Positions 31,310 to 40,623 of a DNA stretch of 64,000 bases are shown one piece after another. A model generated the notes under the pieces. The model made no database searches, was not told the DNA's origin, and was given only the letters and a program-made list of their open reading frames with translations. Each line of letters begins with the position of its first letter. Position 1 is the stretch's first letter. This DNA is from JAWKJY01 sp041393535 (GTDB lineage Bacteria > Actinomycetota > Thermoleophilia > Gaiellales > Gaiellaceae): the NCBI GenBank assembly GCA_041393535.1, contig JAWKJY010000003.1, forward strand, positions 186,001 through 250,000. Reading direction: 5' to 3'. The position numbers and the translations under genes were made by a program.

Positions 31310-31948
31310 ATGCGGACGATCATGCGGAGGGCCGTCGTCGGCCTGGGCGCGCTCGCGCTCGGCGCCGCCGTCGCCGGCCCCGCGGCCGGTGCGAAGCAGA
31401 CGACGCTCGAGAAGGTCGTCGAGTCGTACCTGACGGCCTGCCCGAGCCCGAGGACGTCGCAGCCGTTCCTGCCCTGGGGCGACTCGGCGCCCTACGCGCT
31501 CGTCGAGGGCGGCGACTTCGAGCCCGCCTCGGGAGCGTGGACGCTCGCGGGCGGCGCGGCCGTCGTCGCGGGCAACGAGCCGTTCTACGTCAGCCGGCGC
31601 AAGGACGCCCAGTCGCTCTCGCTCCCGGCGGGCGGCAGCGCGACCTCGCCCGCCTTCTGCGTCTCGATCGGGACGCCGACGTTCCGCCTGTTCGTGCGCA
31701 ACGGGGGCGACCCGGACTCGACGCTCGGGATCGACGTGGGGCTCGTCGGGGCGAGCGGCGTCACCTGGTCGCGCATCGCGACGGTGAAGGCCGGGGCGGC
31801 GTGGGGGCCGAGCGGCGTGCTCTGGATCGGCGTGCCGTTCTGGAGCCTCGACGCGAGCGGGACGGCGACGGTCGTGCTGCGCCTCACGCCCGAGGGCGCG
31901 GGCGCGTGGCAGGTCGACGACCTGTTCCTCGACCCGTTCAAGCGCTGA
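31310..31948 (+). CDS. secreted protein, carbohydrate-binding-like beta sandwich suspected
   Basis: 212 aa. A signal peptide ends near AAVAGPAAGA. The mature part has two cysteines (TACPSP, AFCVSIGTP) and strand text such as LVEGGDFEPASGAWTLAGGA, TFRLFVRNGGDPDS and WQVDDLFLDPF. This resembles the jelly-roll carbohydrate-binding-like modules of secreted actinobacterial proteins (a GGDFE..W start and a V-D-D-hydrophobic end), but no catalytic domain is present. GGGAGAGG precedes the ATG by about 9 nt. It ends 22 nt before the second hybrid kinase and may be co-expressed with it. Confidence 0.65.
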   Translation: MRTIMRRAVVGLGALALGAAVAGPAAGAKQTTLEKVVESYLTACPSPRTSQPFLPWGDSAPYALVEGGDFEPASGAWTLAGGAAVVAGNEPFYVSRRKDAQSLSLPAGGSATSPAFCVSIGTPTFRLFVRNGGDPDSTLGIDVGLVGASGVTWSRIATVKAGAAWGPSGVLWIGVPFWSLDASGTATVVLRLTPEGAGAWQVDDLFLDPFKR

Positions 31949-31970
31949 GCGACGTCCGGGGCGCCGCCCG

Positions 31971-34331
31971 GTGAGCGCGCTCGCGCTGGTGGACGGGGAG
32001 TCGCCGACCGGCGTGATCGCCGCCGCGCGCTCGCGCAACCGGGAGTCGCGGAGCGCGCGTGAGCGGGTCGCGGCGCTCGGCGCGGCGGGGCTGCTGGTCG
32101 GCGCCGTGGTCGCCCTCGCGGCCGGGTTCGACAGCCCGCGCGAGCTCTCGCCCGGGGCGGCGCTCGCGCTCGTGGTCGCGCTCGCCGTCTGCGCGAAGGT
32201 CGAGTTCGAGATCTGGAGCGGGTCCGCGGTGCCGACCCACCTCGTGCTCGTCCCGATGCTGTTCGTCGCGCCGGCGGCGCTCGTGCCCGCGCTGGTCGCG
32301 GCCGCCTACACGCTGGCCGAGGTCCCGGGCCTCGTCCGGCGGCGCGCGCATCCCGAGCGGCTGCTGCTCCCGCCGGTCAACGCCCTGTTCGCGATCGCGC
32401 CGAGCGCGATCCTCGCGATGGTGGGCGAGCCCGACGTGACGGCGGCCACCCTGCCCCTGATCGCCGGCGTCCTCGTCGCGGGCCTGGCCCTGGACGCCGC
32501 CGTCGTGGGCGCCTACGAGCGGCTGGTCCACGGCGCGCCGCTGCGGTCGATCGCCCGGCCGTTCGCGCTCGTCGGCCTCGTCGACCTGCTGCTCTCGCCG
32601 ATCGCGCTCGTGATGGCGCACGTCGCCCGCGACGAGCCCTACGCGATCCTCGCCGTCGGGCCGCTCGCGCTGCTGCTCGCCGTGTTCGCCAGGGAGCGGC
32701 GCGCGCGGATCGACAACGCGCTCTCGCTGGAGCGCGCGTCGCGTGAGGCGGCGGCGCTCGCGACGGAGCGCGACCGGGTCGAGCGGCGGCTCAGCCGCGT
32801 CGAGGAGGACCACCGGGCGCTGCTCGAGGCGCTGCCGCTGACCGCGTACGCGGTGCGCCGCGCCGGCGCGCCCGGGCTCGAGTTCGTCAGCCCGCAGGTG
32901 GAGCAGCTGCTGGGGCGGCCGGCCCGCGACTTCCAGGCCGAGCCCGAGCTCGTGACGCAGCTCGTCCACCCGGACGATCGCGCCGGGCTCGCCGCGGCCC
33001 GCGAGGCGTGGCGTGTCGGCGGCAGCGCCTTCCGCCACGAGTACCGGATCGTCCTGCAGGGCGGGGAGACGCGCTGGCTGCTCGACCAGGCGATCGCCGA
33101 CGACGCCCAGCCGGGCCGGCCGGCCCGCGGCTTCCTGCTCGACATCACGGAGCGCAAGCGACTGGAGGAGCAGCTGCTCCAGTCCCAGCGGCTCGAGGCG
33201 GTCGGCCGGCTCGCCGGCGGCGTCGCGCACGACTTCAACAACCTGCTCACCGCGATCATCGGGTCGGCCGAGTTCCTGCTCGACGAGCTGCCCGACGACG
33301 ACCCGCGGCGCGTCGACGCGCTCGAGGTGCGGGCGGCCGCCGACCGCGCGGCGCGCCTGACCGGGCAGCTCCTGGCCTTCAGCCGCAAGCAGATCCTGGA
33401 GCCGACGGTCCTCGACCTGAACGCGGTCGTCCGCGAGGTCGACCGGATGCTCGGCCGCCTGATCGGCGAGGACGTCGAGCTGGTCACGCATCTCGACCCC
33501 TGCCTCCCGACCGTCCACGCGGACCGCGGCCAGATCGAGCAGGTCGTCCTCAACCTCGTCGTCAACGCGCGGGACGCGATGCCCTCCGGCGGCCGGATCG
33601 TGCTCGAGACCGCGCTCCACGACGTGCCCGCGGGCTCGTCCGGGCCCGACGGGGTGCCGCCCGGCCGCTACGTGGCGCTGCACGTGCGCGACACCGGCGT
33701 CGGCATGGACGAGGAGACCGTCGCCCGCGCCTTCGAGCCGTTCTTCACCACGAAGGAGGCGGGCAAGGGGACGGGGCTCGGGCTGGCGACCGTGCACGGC
33801 GTCGTCGCGCAGTCGAACGGGGCGGTGGCGATCGAGAGCCGGCCGGGCGTCGGAACCACGATCACTGTGCTCCTGCCGCAGGCGGGCGGCGAGCAGGCGG
33901 CCGGCGAGGCCGAGGCGCAGCCGCCGGCGCCGCGTGGGGCGGGGGTCGTCCTGCTCGTCGAGGACGACCCGCTGGTCGGCTCGTCCGTCGAGCGGATGCT
34001 GCAGCGCCTCGGCTACGCCGTGCTCGCCGCGCGCGGGGCCGACGAGGCGCTCGCCCTGCTCGTCGCGCGCGACCAGCCGGTCGACCTGCTGCTGACGGAC
34101 GTGATCATGCCGGGGGCGAGCGGTCGCGAGCTCGCGGGGCGGGTGACGGCGCTGCGGCCGGGCACGCCGGTCCTCTACATGTCGGGCTACACCGATGCGG
34201 AGCTGGGGCCGACCGACCTGCTCGACGCGGCCCTGCTGCACAAGCCGTTCACCCGGGACGCCCTCGGCGCCAGGCTCGCCGAGGTGCTGGAGGGGGCGGC
34301 GGCCCCGGGCGGTCGGCGAGCGGTCGGGTGA
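31971..34331 (+). CDS. membrane hybrid sensor histidine kinase (MASE-like, PAS, HisKA, HATPase, REC)
   Basis: 786 aa. Residues 35-240 hold about seven hydrophobic segments, followed by a coiled coil (about 245-280) and a PAS domain (about 285-395). The phospho-accepting His is H420 in GGVAHDFNNLLTAI. The ATPase N box NLVVNARDAMPSGG and GTGLGLATVHG follow. The receiver carries D710 (LTDVIMPGASG). The kinase core is close in sequence to the one at 2473, which suggests gene duplication with a swapped sensor. The start is GTG without a strong ribosome-binding site. No DNA-binding output is nearby. Confidence 0.9.
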   Translation: MSALALVDGESPTGVIAAARSRNRESRSARERVAALGAAGLLVGAVVALAAGFDSPRELSPGAALALVVALAVCAKVEFEIWSGSAVPTHLVLVPMLFVAPAALVPALVAAAYTLAEVPGLVRRRAHPERLLLPPVNALFAIAPSAILAMVGEPDVTAATLPLIAGVLVAGLALDAAVVGAYERLVHGAPLRSIARPFALVGLVDLLLSPIALVMAHVARDEPYAILAVGPLALLLAVFARERRARIDNALSLERASREAAALATERDRVERRLSRVEEDHRALLEALPLTAYAVRRAGAPGLEFVSPQVEQLLGRPARDFQAEPELVTQLVHPDDRAGLAAAREAWRVGGSAFRHEYRIVLQGGETRWLLDQAIADDAQPGRPARGFLLDITERKRLEEQLLQSQRLEAVGRLAGGVAHDFNNLLTAIIGSAEFLLDELPDDDPRRVDALEVRAAADRAARLTGQLLAFSRKQILEPTVLDLNAVVREVDRMLGRLIGEDVELVTHLDPCLPTVHADRGQIEQVVLNLVVNARDAMPSGGRIVLETALHDVPAGSSGPDGVPPGRYVALHVRDTGVGMDEETVARAFEPFFTTKEAGKGTGLGLATVHGVVAQSNGAVAIESRPGVGTTITVLLPQAGGEQAAGEAEAQPPAPRGAGVVLLVEDDPLVGSSVERMLQRLGYAVLAARGADEALALLVARDQPVDLLLTDVIMPGASGRELAGRVTALRPGTPVLYMSGYTDAELGPTDLLDAALLHKPFTRDALGARLAEVLEGAAAPGGRRAVG

Positions 34332-34435
34332 GGCCGTAGCCTCGTGCGATCGGTCACCTGCGGCGGATCGTCCCCGCGGAGCGAGTCGCGACGGCGCGGG
34401 GCAGGACGCCCCGTGCCCGCGTCGAAGGCGGTCTC

Positions 34436-36448
34436 GTGGCCAGCAGCGTGTCCCCCGGAAGGCGGGCGCGTCGTCTCGCGGCCCTCGCGGGGAGCACGGC
34501 GTGCGTCCTGCTCGCGCTGGTCCCCGCCGCCGGCGCGGCGACCTTCACCGTCGACGACGCGGGCGATGCCGCCGACCCCGCGACCAGACGGCGCCCGCCG
34601 CACCGCGGCCGGCACGTGCACGCTCTGGCGCGGCGATCGAGACGGCGAACGCCCTCTCCGGCGCAGACGTGATCCGCTTCTCGATCGGCGGGGACGATCG
34701 AGCTCGCCGCCGGGCTGCCGCCCGTCGCCCACGACCTGACCATCCAGGCCGGGCGCGGCGGCGCTGACCGTCGACGCGAACGGGTCGACCGTGGTCCTCG
34801 TCGTGCGCAGCTCGTCGGTGAACGACCAGACGCTCGTCCTCTCCGGCCTGACGCTCACCGGCGGCAAGACGAGCGGCAACGGCGGCGTGATCGTCTTCAC
34901 GGGCGACCGGCTGCAGCTCGGCTGCGTCGTCGCCGGGAACGCCGCGGGCGGCTACGGCGGCGGTGGGATCTTCGTCCAGAACCTCGCGCGGGCGACCGTG
35001 ACGGGCTGCGTCGTGACGGGCAACCAGGCGACCGGCGGGGCGCGGCGGCGGGATCGCGAGCCAGGGCGGCACGCTCGTCCTGCGCGACGCGACCGTGTCG
35101 GCGAACGCCGCGGCGGTGCCGGGGGCGGCGTCGCGCTCGAGGGCTTCGCCGCGATCCACGGGAGCCTCGGCAAGGACGAACCCCACGCTCAGCGGCAACG
35201 CCGCGAGCGGGGACGGGGGCGGGCTGGCCGTCGCGGCGGGGAGACGGCAACGCTCGCAAGCTCGACGGTCGCCGCGAACACCGCGGACGCCGACGGGGAC
35301 GGCAAGGGCGACGGCGGCGGTGTCCAGCGGGCCGTTGCGGGGACGACCACCCTCCGGCTCGATCCTGGCGACGAACGTGGACACCGGCGGCCAGGCGCCC
35401 GACTGCAAGGGCGGCAGACGCTCGCCGGCTACGACCTGCTCAGAGCGCAGCCGGCTGCAAGGTGGCTGCCGGCACCGGGAACCTTCCCGTCGGCGTCGAC
35501 CTCGGGGCTGGCGCCGCTCGCGGCCTACGGCGGGGCCGTCCCTGACGCACGCGCTCCTGCCCGGCAGCCCGGCCGTCGACGTTGGCGACCCGGCCGGCTG
35601 CAAAGGACGCGGTGCGTGCGCCTACGGCCGACGCGCGCGGCGCGGCGCGCCCCTTCGACGGGGACGGCGTGGACGGCCCGCGCTGCGACCTCGGCGCCTA
35701 CGAGACGGGGGCGCTCGCCGACGTCGGCGTCACGGTGGCGGTCGACCGCCCGGTCGCGCGGCCCGGGGAGCAGGTCGCGCCGGACCGCTGCCGTCTCGAA
35801 CGCCGGGCCGGACGCTGCCCGGGTGTCGTCGTGACGATCCCCGTCCCGCCGACGATCGGCGTGCCTGTCGGCGGCGTCCAGGGCGCGTGCGCGCCGGGGC
35901 CGCCGATCGCGTGCGACCCGGCTCGCTCGCCCCCGGGGCGACGGCGACCGTGACGCTGACGCTCAAAGCCGACGACCGCGACGGTGGCCCGGCTGACCGG
36001 CAGCCGACCGCGCAGCAGCGGTCGACGAGAACGCGGCGAACGACGGCGGCCTTGCGTCCCCAGCGTCGCTCGTCGCGCCGCCCGTGCCGAAGGGGTGCAC
36101 GATCGGCGGGAGTTAGCTCGGGGACGCGTCCTGCGCGGCACGCCAGGGCCCGACGTGATCTGCGGCCCGGCGGCGACGACCTGCTGCTCGGGCTCGGCGG
36201 CGACGACGTCCTGATCGGCGGCGGCGGGAACGACCGGCTCCGGCGGCGCCGGCGCCGACAAGCTGCTCGGCGGTGGGCGTGCGGGCGCGACCGGCCTCGG
36301 CGCCCTCTTTGGAACGACTGCCTCGGCGGCGTATGACGACACGATCGTGGCCGGGCCAGGACGGACGTCGTCAACGGCGGCCGCGGAAGTGGACCGGGCG
36401 AAGGCGGCGCGCGGCGACCGCGTCGCCGCCGTCGAGATCAGGCTCTAG
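34436..36448 (+). pseudogene. large secreted beta-helix / DUF11 / RTX-repeat protein, frameshifted many times
   Basis: Reading across frames gives one coherent protein of about 650 aa. It starts with a signal peptide (LAALAGSTACVLLALVPAAGA), then a CSLREAI-type opening (TFTVDDAGDAAD, GTCTL, AIETANALSGADVIRFSIGG). A right-handed beta-helix follows (LVLSGLTLTGGKTSGNGG, GGGGIFVQNLARATVTGC), then a DUF11/CARDB-like domain (VARPGEQVA, TIGVPVGGVQGACAPGPP) and RTX nonapeptides (GLGGDDVLIGGGGNDRL). More than ten one-base shifts are needed. Total length is preserved and each piece keeps this genome's codon use, so sequence errors are the simplest reading. Its TAG stop shares the CTAG with the stop of the minus-strand lipoprotein. 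Confidence 0.7.
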
Positions 36449-37223
36449 GGCCCGGTCGTCGTCCCGGCGGCCGGCGGCGCGCACTCGGCGACCGAGGTGG
36501 CGAGCCAGCCGCCGTCCTCCGCGGCGGCGAGCGCGACCGAGAGGTGCGGCGCGCCGTCGCGGAAGACGTGGACGACCGCCTGGCGCTCCGTGACCGCGAT
36601 CAGCTCGATCACGTCGGCGTCCCGGATCCGGTCGGCGTAGATGGCGCGGGCCGCGGCGTCCGGCGCGCCCGGCGTCCCCGACGCGCCCTCGGCGGGCGTC
36701 TGCTGCTGGGCGCCGCCCGCGAAGGAGCACGGGAAGCGGAGGCCTCGCCGGGAACCTCGACCACCGGAACGTCCCCGGCTCGCCGACGGGCTCGCCCGAG
36801 AGCGCGGCCCGGCAGATCACCGAGACGCCGCCCGGGGCCGCCGGGTAGCGGAGCTCGAGCCCGGCGCCGGCGTCGACCTCGCTGCGACGCGCCGGCCAGG
36901 TCGGGCCCGGCGAGGTCGAGGATCGCCGGCCCGGCGCGGTCGTTCACCACCCGGACGTGCAGCCCGTCCGCGCGGGCCCGCGCGCGCTTTGGTCAGGATC
37001 GGCCGGCGTCGGCGCACGACCTGCGCGGACGTCCGGCGCGTTCAGTCTGTCCGACGCGCGCTCTCCGTCGGCGGCGCGTCTCCGTGGCAGCGGTCGCGGT
37101 CGCGTGGTCGCGGCCGGCGCGGGCGGCCGCGGCGGGGGCGGCGCGGTCTCGTCCGACCCGCTGCAGCCGGCCGCCGCGAGCGCGAGCCTCGAGGACGGCG
37201 GCGAGCAGGGCGGCGAGGCGCAC
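36445..37223 (-). pseudogene. lipoprotein, frameshifted
   Basis: The GTG at 37223 opens VRLAALLAAVL; after a one-base shift the frame continues LALAAAGCSGSDETAPPPP, a lipobox with Cys followed by a proline-rich linker. Further pieces read VVNDRAGPAILDLAGPDLAG, VICRAALSGEPVGEPGTF and, near the end, LAAAEDGGWLATSVAECAPPAAG in different frames. The start is supported by TATCGT 6 nt upstream on the minus strand. No family recognised. Rebuilt length would be about 255 aa. It converges with the beta-helix gene and the two stop codons overlap. Confidence 0.6.
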
Positions 37224-37229
37224 GCCCCG

Positions 37230-37235
37230 ACGATA
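37230..37235 (-). promoter_or_regulatory. -10 box (TATCGT, minus strand) of the frameshifted lipoprotein
   Basis: TATCGT on the minus strand, 6 nt (CGGGGC), then GTG at 37223. Confidence 0.45.
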
Positions 37236-37302
37236 CGGCGTGCGGCGCCGGTCCTGCCGCCGAACGAGGGAACCCTGGCCGCCCGCCGCGGGTCGAAGGG
37301 GC

Positions 37303-37893
37303 ATGACACGCCGCACGATCGTCCTCACCCTCGCCGCCGGTGCGGCGGCCGGCCTGCTCGCCGCGTGCGGCGGCGGGTCGTCGTCCGCACCGGGCCCGGC
37401 CCCTGCGCCGTCCCCCGCTCCTGCGCCCGCCCCGGCCCCCGCGCCGGCCGAGCCCGCGGAGCCGACCCCGATCGACCAGCCGATCCCCGTCGAGCCAGGC
37501 CCGGGCGGCTCGCCGCAGGCCGACCTCGACGCCGCGCGCGACCGCTGGGAGGCGCTCGGCCTCGGGCGCTACGTCGTCGACGTCGGCGCCACGGGCTTCC
37601 TGCCGCGCGAGCTCCTCGGCCCCTTCCGCGTGACCGTCGAGGGCGGGAAGATCGTCGACCTCGCCTACGCGCCGGACGCCGGCACGGGCACGCCGCCCGA
37701 GCAGGCGCTGACGACGACGGTCGAGGCGCTCTTCGACCGCATCCAGGAGGCCATCGACACCGGGGCCGAGGAGGTCCGCGTCACGTACGACGCGACCACC
37801 GGGATCCCCGCGAGCGTCTGGATCGACCAGTCGTTCCAGATGGCGGACGAGGAGATCGGCTTCGAGCTCTCCCTCGTCGAGCCGACCGCCTGA
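37303..37893 (+). CDS. DUF6174-like lipoprotein
   Basis: 196 aa. The signal ends in a lipobox LLAACGGGSS, so the protein is probably membrane-anchored by a lipid on Cys. A Pro-Ala spacer (about 30-55) extends it from the membrane. The globular part resembles DUF6174: RDRWEALGLGRYVVDV, FRVTVEGGKIVDLAYAPD, TTVEALFDRIQEAIDT and VRVTYDATTGIPASVWIDQ. The Cys pair many members have after the first strand is absent (GATGFLPRE instead). Function unknown. A palindromic terminator follows. Confidence 0.8.
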   Translation: MTRRTIVLTLAAGAAAGLLAACGGGSSSAPGPAPAPSPAPAPAPAPAPAEPAEPTPIDQPIPVEPGPGGSPQADLDAARDRWEALGLGRYVVDVGATGFLPRELLGPFRVTVEGGKIVDLAYAPDAGTGTPPEQALTTTVEALFDRIQEAIDTGAEEVRVTYDATTGIPASVWIDQSFQMADEEIGFELSLVEPTA

Positions 37894-37903
37894 GCCGCCG
37901 ACG

Positions 37904-37931
37904 GGGCGCCGGGCCGGCCGGCCCGGCGCCC
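37904..37931. terminator. bidirectional intrinsic terminator between convergent genes
   Basis: GGGCGCCGGGCC and GGCCCGGCGCCC form a perfect 12-bp stem with a 4-nt loop between the stops at 37893 (+) and 37944 (-). Confidence 0.75.
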
Positions 37932-37943
37932 AGCCCGCGAGGC

Positions 37944-39059
37944 TCAGCGCTGGCCGTGCGCCGCGCCGAGGAAGAGGCCCTCGTGGCCGCGCGGCGGGCA
38001 GCGCCAGTACTGCGGCGGCGCAGCGGCCCGGGCGCCCAGCTCGGCGGCCGCGTGCCACGGCCAGCGCGGGTCGTAGAGCATTCCTCGCGCCAGCGCGACC
38101 GCGTCGGCCGCGCCCTCGGCGAGCACCGCCTCCGCCTGGCGGGGCTCGGTGATCAGGCCGCAGACCATCGTCGGCAGCCCGACGGCGGCGCGCACCTCGG
38201 CCGCCAGCGGCACCTGGTAGCCGGGGCCGAGCGGGATCCGTTGGTCGGGCGACACGCCGCCGGAGGAGACCGAGATCCCGGCGGCGCCCCGCTCGCGCAG
38301 CGCGTGAGCCAGCGCGATCGTGCCCGCCACGTCCCAGCCGCCCTCGACCCAGTCGGTCGCCGAGACCCGCGTCCAGACGGGCACCTCCGCCGGGACGGCG
38401 GCGCGCACCGCGTCGAAGACCTCGAGCGGGAAGCGGAGCCGGTGCTCGAGCGGGCCGCCGTAGGCGTCCGTGCGCCGGTTCGCGACCGGCGAGAGGAACT
38501 CGTGCAGCAGGTAGCCGTGCGCCATGTGCAGCTCGATCCCGTCGAGCCCGAGCCGCACGGCGCGCCGTGCCGAGGCGACGAAGGCGTCGCGCACGCGCTC
38601 GAGGCCCGCCTCGTCGAGCCCGGCGGGCGCCTCCTCGCCCGGCGCGTGCGGGAGCGGAGAGGGGGCCTCGGTGCGCCAGCCGTTCGGCGCCGAGGGCGGG
38701 AGCTGCGCGCCGCCGAGCCAGGGCACCTCGCTCGACGCCTTGCGTCCAGCGTGCGCGAGCTGGATCGCCACGCGGATCGGCGAGTGCGCCCGCACCGCGG
38801 CGAGGGCGCGCGCGATCGCCGCCTCGTTCTCGTCCGAGAAGAGCCCGAGGTCGGCGTACGTGATCCGGCCCTCGGGCGAGACCGCCGTCGCCTCCATGAT
38901 CAGCAGGCCCGCGCCGGAGAGCGCGAGGTGGCCGAGGTGGATCAGGTGCCAGTCGCCGGCGGTGCCGTCGACGGCCGAGTACTGGCACATCGGCGCGATC
39001 ACGATCCGGTTGTCGAGGTGGAGGTCGCCGAGCTGCCAGGGCTCGAAGAGTCGGCTCAT
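37944..39059 (-). CDS. NADH:flavin oxidoreductase, Old Yellow Enzyme family (YqjM/NamA-like)
   Basis: 371 aa FMN-dependent TIM barrel that reduces activated C=C bonds. It starts SRLFEPWQLGDLHLDNRIVIAPMCQYSAVDG, where the Cys in the first strand (APMCQYS) marks the thermophilic-like YqjM class. Other family sites are HLGHLALSGAGL, QLAHAGRKAS, the substrate-binding pair in ELHMAHGYLLHEFLSP, the RTDAYGG loop, and ALARGMLYDPRWPW at the FMN phosphate site. ATG 39059 has GAGGA 7 nt upstream. The physiological substrate is unknown. Confidence 0.93.
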   Translation of the reverse strand: MSRLFEPWQLGDLHLDNRIVIAPMCQYSAVDGTAGDWHLIHLGHLALSGAGLLIMEATAVSPEGRITYADLGLFSDENEAAIARALAAVRAHSPIRVAIQLAHAGRKASSEVPWLGGAQLPPSAPNGWRTEAPSPLPHAPGEEAPAGLDEAGLERVRDAFVASARRAVRLGLDGIELHMAHGYLLHEFLSPVANRRTDAYGGPLEHRLRFPLEVFDAVRAAVPAEVPVWTRVSATDWVEGGWDVAGTIALAHALRERGAAGISVSSGGVSPDQRIPLGPGYQVPLAAEVRAAVGLPTMVCGLITEPRQAEAVLAEGAADAVALARGMLYDPRWPWHAAAELGARAAAPPQYWRCPPRGHEGLFLGAAHGQR

Positions 39060-39132
39060 GGATGGTCCTCGGTCGCGGGAACGGTCCGCCGGCAAGCCTA
39101 CGGGGCCGGGCGCGCCGCGCGGGCCGGGCCGG

Positions 39133-40623
39133 TCAGGCCGCGCGGGTCGGCTCGACGCGCGTGCGCTCGACGTCGCGCCGACCGGGATGGGCGACGAGCC
39201 AGACGGGGCCGGGGTCGCGGCGCTCGATCGTCCGGACGACCACGGGCTTGCCCCAGAGCGTCGCGAGGTGGCGCAGCGTGCCGCGCGCGTACTCGTCGTC
39301 GAGCCCGACGTCCTCGTGGCGGTGCTCGAGGAACAGCTGGCCCTGGCCGAGCCCGTCCGCGTCGACGATCTCGACCACCGGGAGGCCCGCGTTCGCGTGC
39401 AGCGCGAGCAGGCGCCGGCGCACCTCGTCCGCCTCCCGCGAGGTGACGACGATCCGGTCGGGCCCGCCCCCGGCGCGCTCCCAGGCGAACAGCTGCGCCA
39501 GCTCGCAGACCCGCGGGGTGACGAACTCGGCGAGCAGCGCCACGTCGTCGTAGCCCTCGACCACCTCGAGGATCCGCTGCAGCCCCGCCTCGGGGCCGGC
39601 GCCCGCCCACGCCCAGCGCTCGCGCTCCTCGTCCGTCGGCTCGGCCGCGATCCGCTCGATCTCGCGGAAGACGGTCCAGCCGAGGTGGTACGGGTTCGGG
39701 TGGTCCGGGTGCGGCCGCGCGACGGTCGCGTTCAGGCGGTTGAACTCGAGGAAGTCGTCCGTGTCGAGCCCGAGCGCCTGGACGACGCGGTTGTGCGTCC
39801 ACGTCGCGAAGCCCTCGTTCAGGACCTTCGTCCGCAGCTGGGGCACGAAGTAGCCGGTCTCCTCGCGGACGATCCCGATCACGTCGCGCTGCCAGTCCTC
39901 GAGCAGGCGCGCGTGGCGCATGACGAAGCCGAGCAGGTCTCGCTCCGGCTGGCGCGGGAAGCGGCTGCGCCAGGCGTCGCGCTCGCGCTCGACGCGGGCC
40001 CGGCGGTCGGCCACCTCGTCGGGGAAGAGCTCGTCGTAGGGGCGCTGCTCGAACGCCGGCTCGCGCTCCTCGAAGCGGTCGCCGAGCTGATCGAGGCTAC
40101 GGCTGAGCGCGAGCGCCTCGGCGTCGTCGATCAGGTCCTCGACGACCTGCCGCCCGTGCTCGGCCATGTAGCCGCGTATCCGCTCGGCCGCGCTTCGCAC
40201 GCGCGGGAGGAAGCCCTTGTCCGCCGGCTCGAAGTAGCGGTTGCGCGCGAAGACGTGCGTGTGCCCGAGCACGTGCGCGATCACGAGCAGCTGCGCGACG
40301 AGCCCGTTCCCCTCGAGCAGGTACGCGTGCGCCGGCCTCGTGTTGAGCACGAGCTCGTAGATCCTGCTCTCGCCGCGGTCGTAGCCGCCCTTCTGGCGCT
40401 CGTAGTCCTGCCCGAACCTCCAGTGGCTGTAGCGGCCCGGGAGGCCGCGGCAGGCGATGTCGTAGATCTCCTCGCTCGGCGCGAGGTGGAAGACCGTGGT
40501 CGGCGGGTCGAGCCCGAGCGCCCGCGCCTCCTCGAGGCAGAGGTCGTCGAGCGCCGAGAGCTCCGCCGTCCCGTAGTGCGGCAGGCGGCGCAGGCCGTGC
40601 TCGATCAGCTCGCGGCCGGTCAC
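39133..40623 (-). CDS. SpoVR family protein
   Basis: 496 aa. Family features: FHLAPSEEIYDIACRGLPGRYSHW, YELVLNTRPAHAYLLEGN, VIAHVLGHTHVFARNRYF, and NEGFATWTHNRVVQAL. SpoVR is named for a Bacillus spore-cortex gene but occurs widely in non-sporulating bacteria beside prkA and yeaH. Its GTG overlaps the yeaH stop (GTGA), making it the third gene of the operon. The molecular role is unknown. The family is implicated in stress or stationary-phase survival with PrkA. Confidence 0.94.
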   Translation of the reverse strand: MTGRELIEHGLRRLPHYGTAELSALDDLCLEEARALGLDPPTTVFHLAPSEEIYDIACRGLPGRYSHWRFGQDYERQKGGYDRGESRIYELVLNTRPAHAYLLEGNGLVAQLLVIAHVLGHTHVFARNRYFEPADKGFLPRVRSAAERIRGYMAEHGRQVVEDLIDDAEALALSRSLDQLGDRFEEREPAFEQRPYDELFPDEVADRRARVERERDAWRSRFPRQPERDLLGFVMRHARLLEDWQRDVIGIVREETGYFVPQLRTKVLNEGFATWTHNRVVQALGLDTDDFLEFNRLNATVARPHPDHPNPYHLGWTVFREIERIAAEPTDEERERWAWAGAGPEAGLQRILEVVEGYDDVALLAEFVTPRVCELAQLFAWERAGGGPDRIVVTSREADEVRRRLLALHANAGLPVVEIVDADGLGQGQLFLEHRHEDVGLDDEYARGTLRHLATLWGKPVVVRTIERRDPGPVWLVAHPGRRDVERTRVEPTRAA

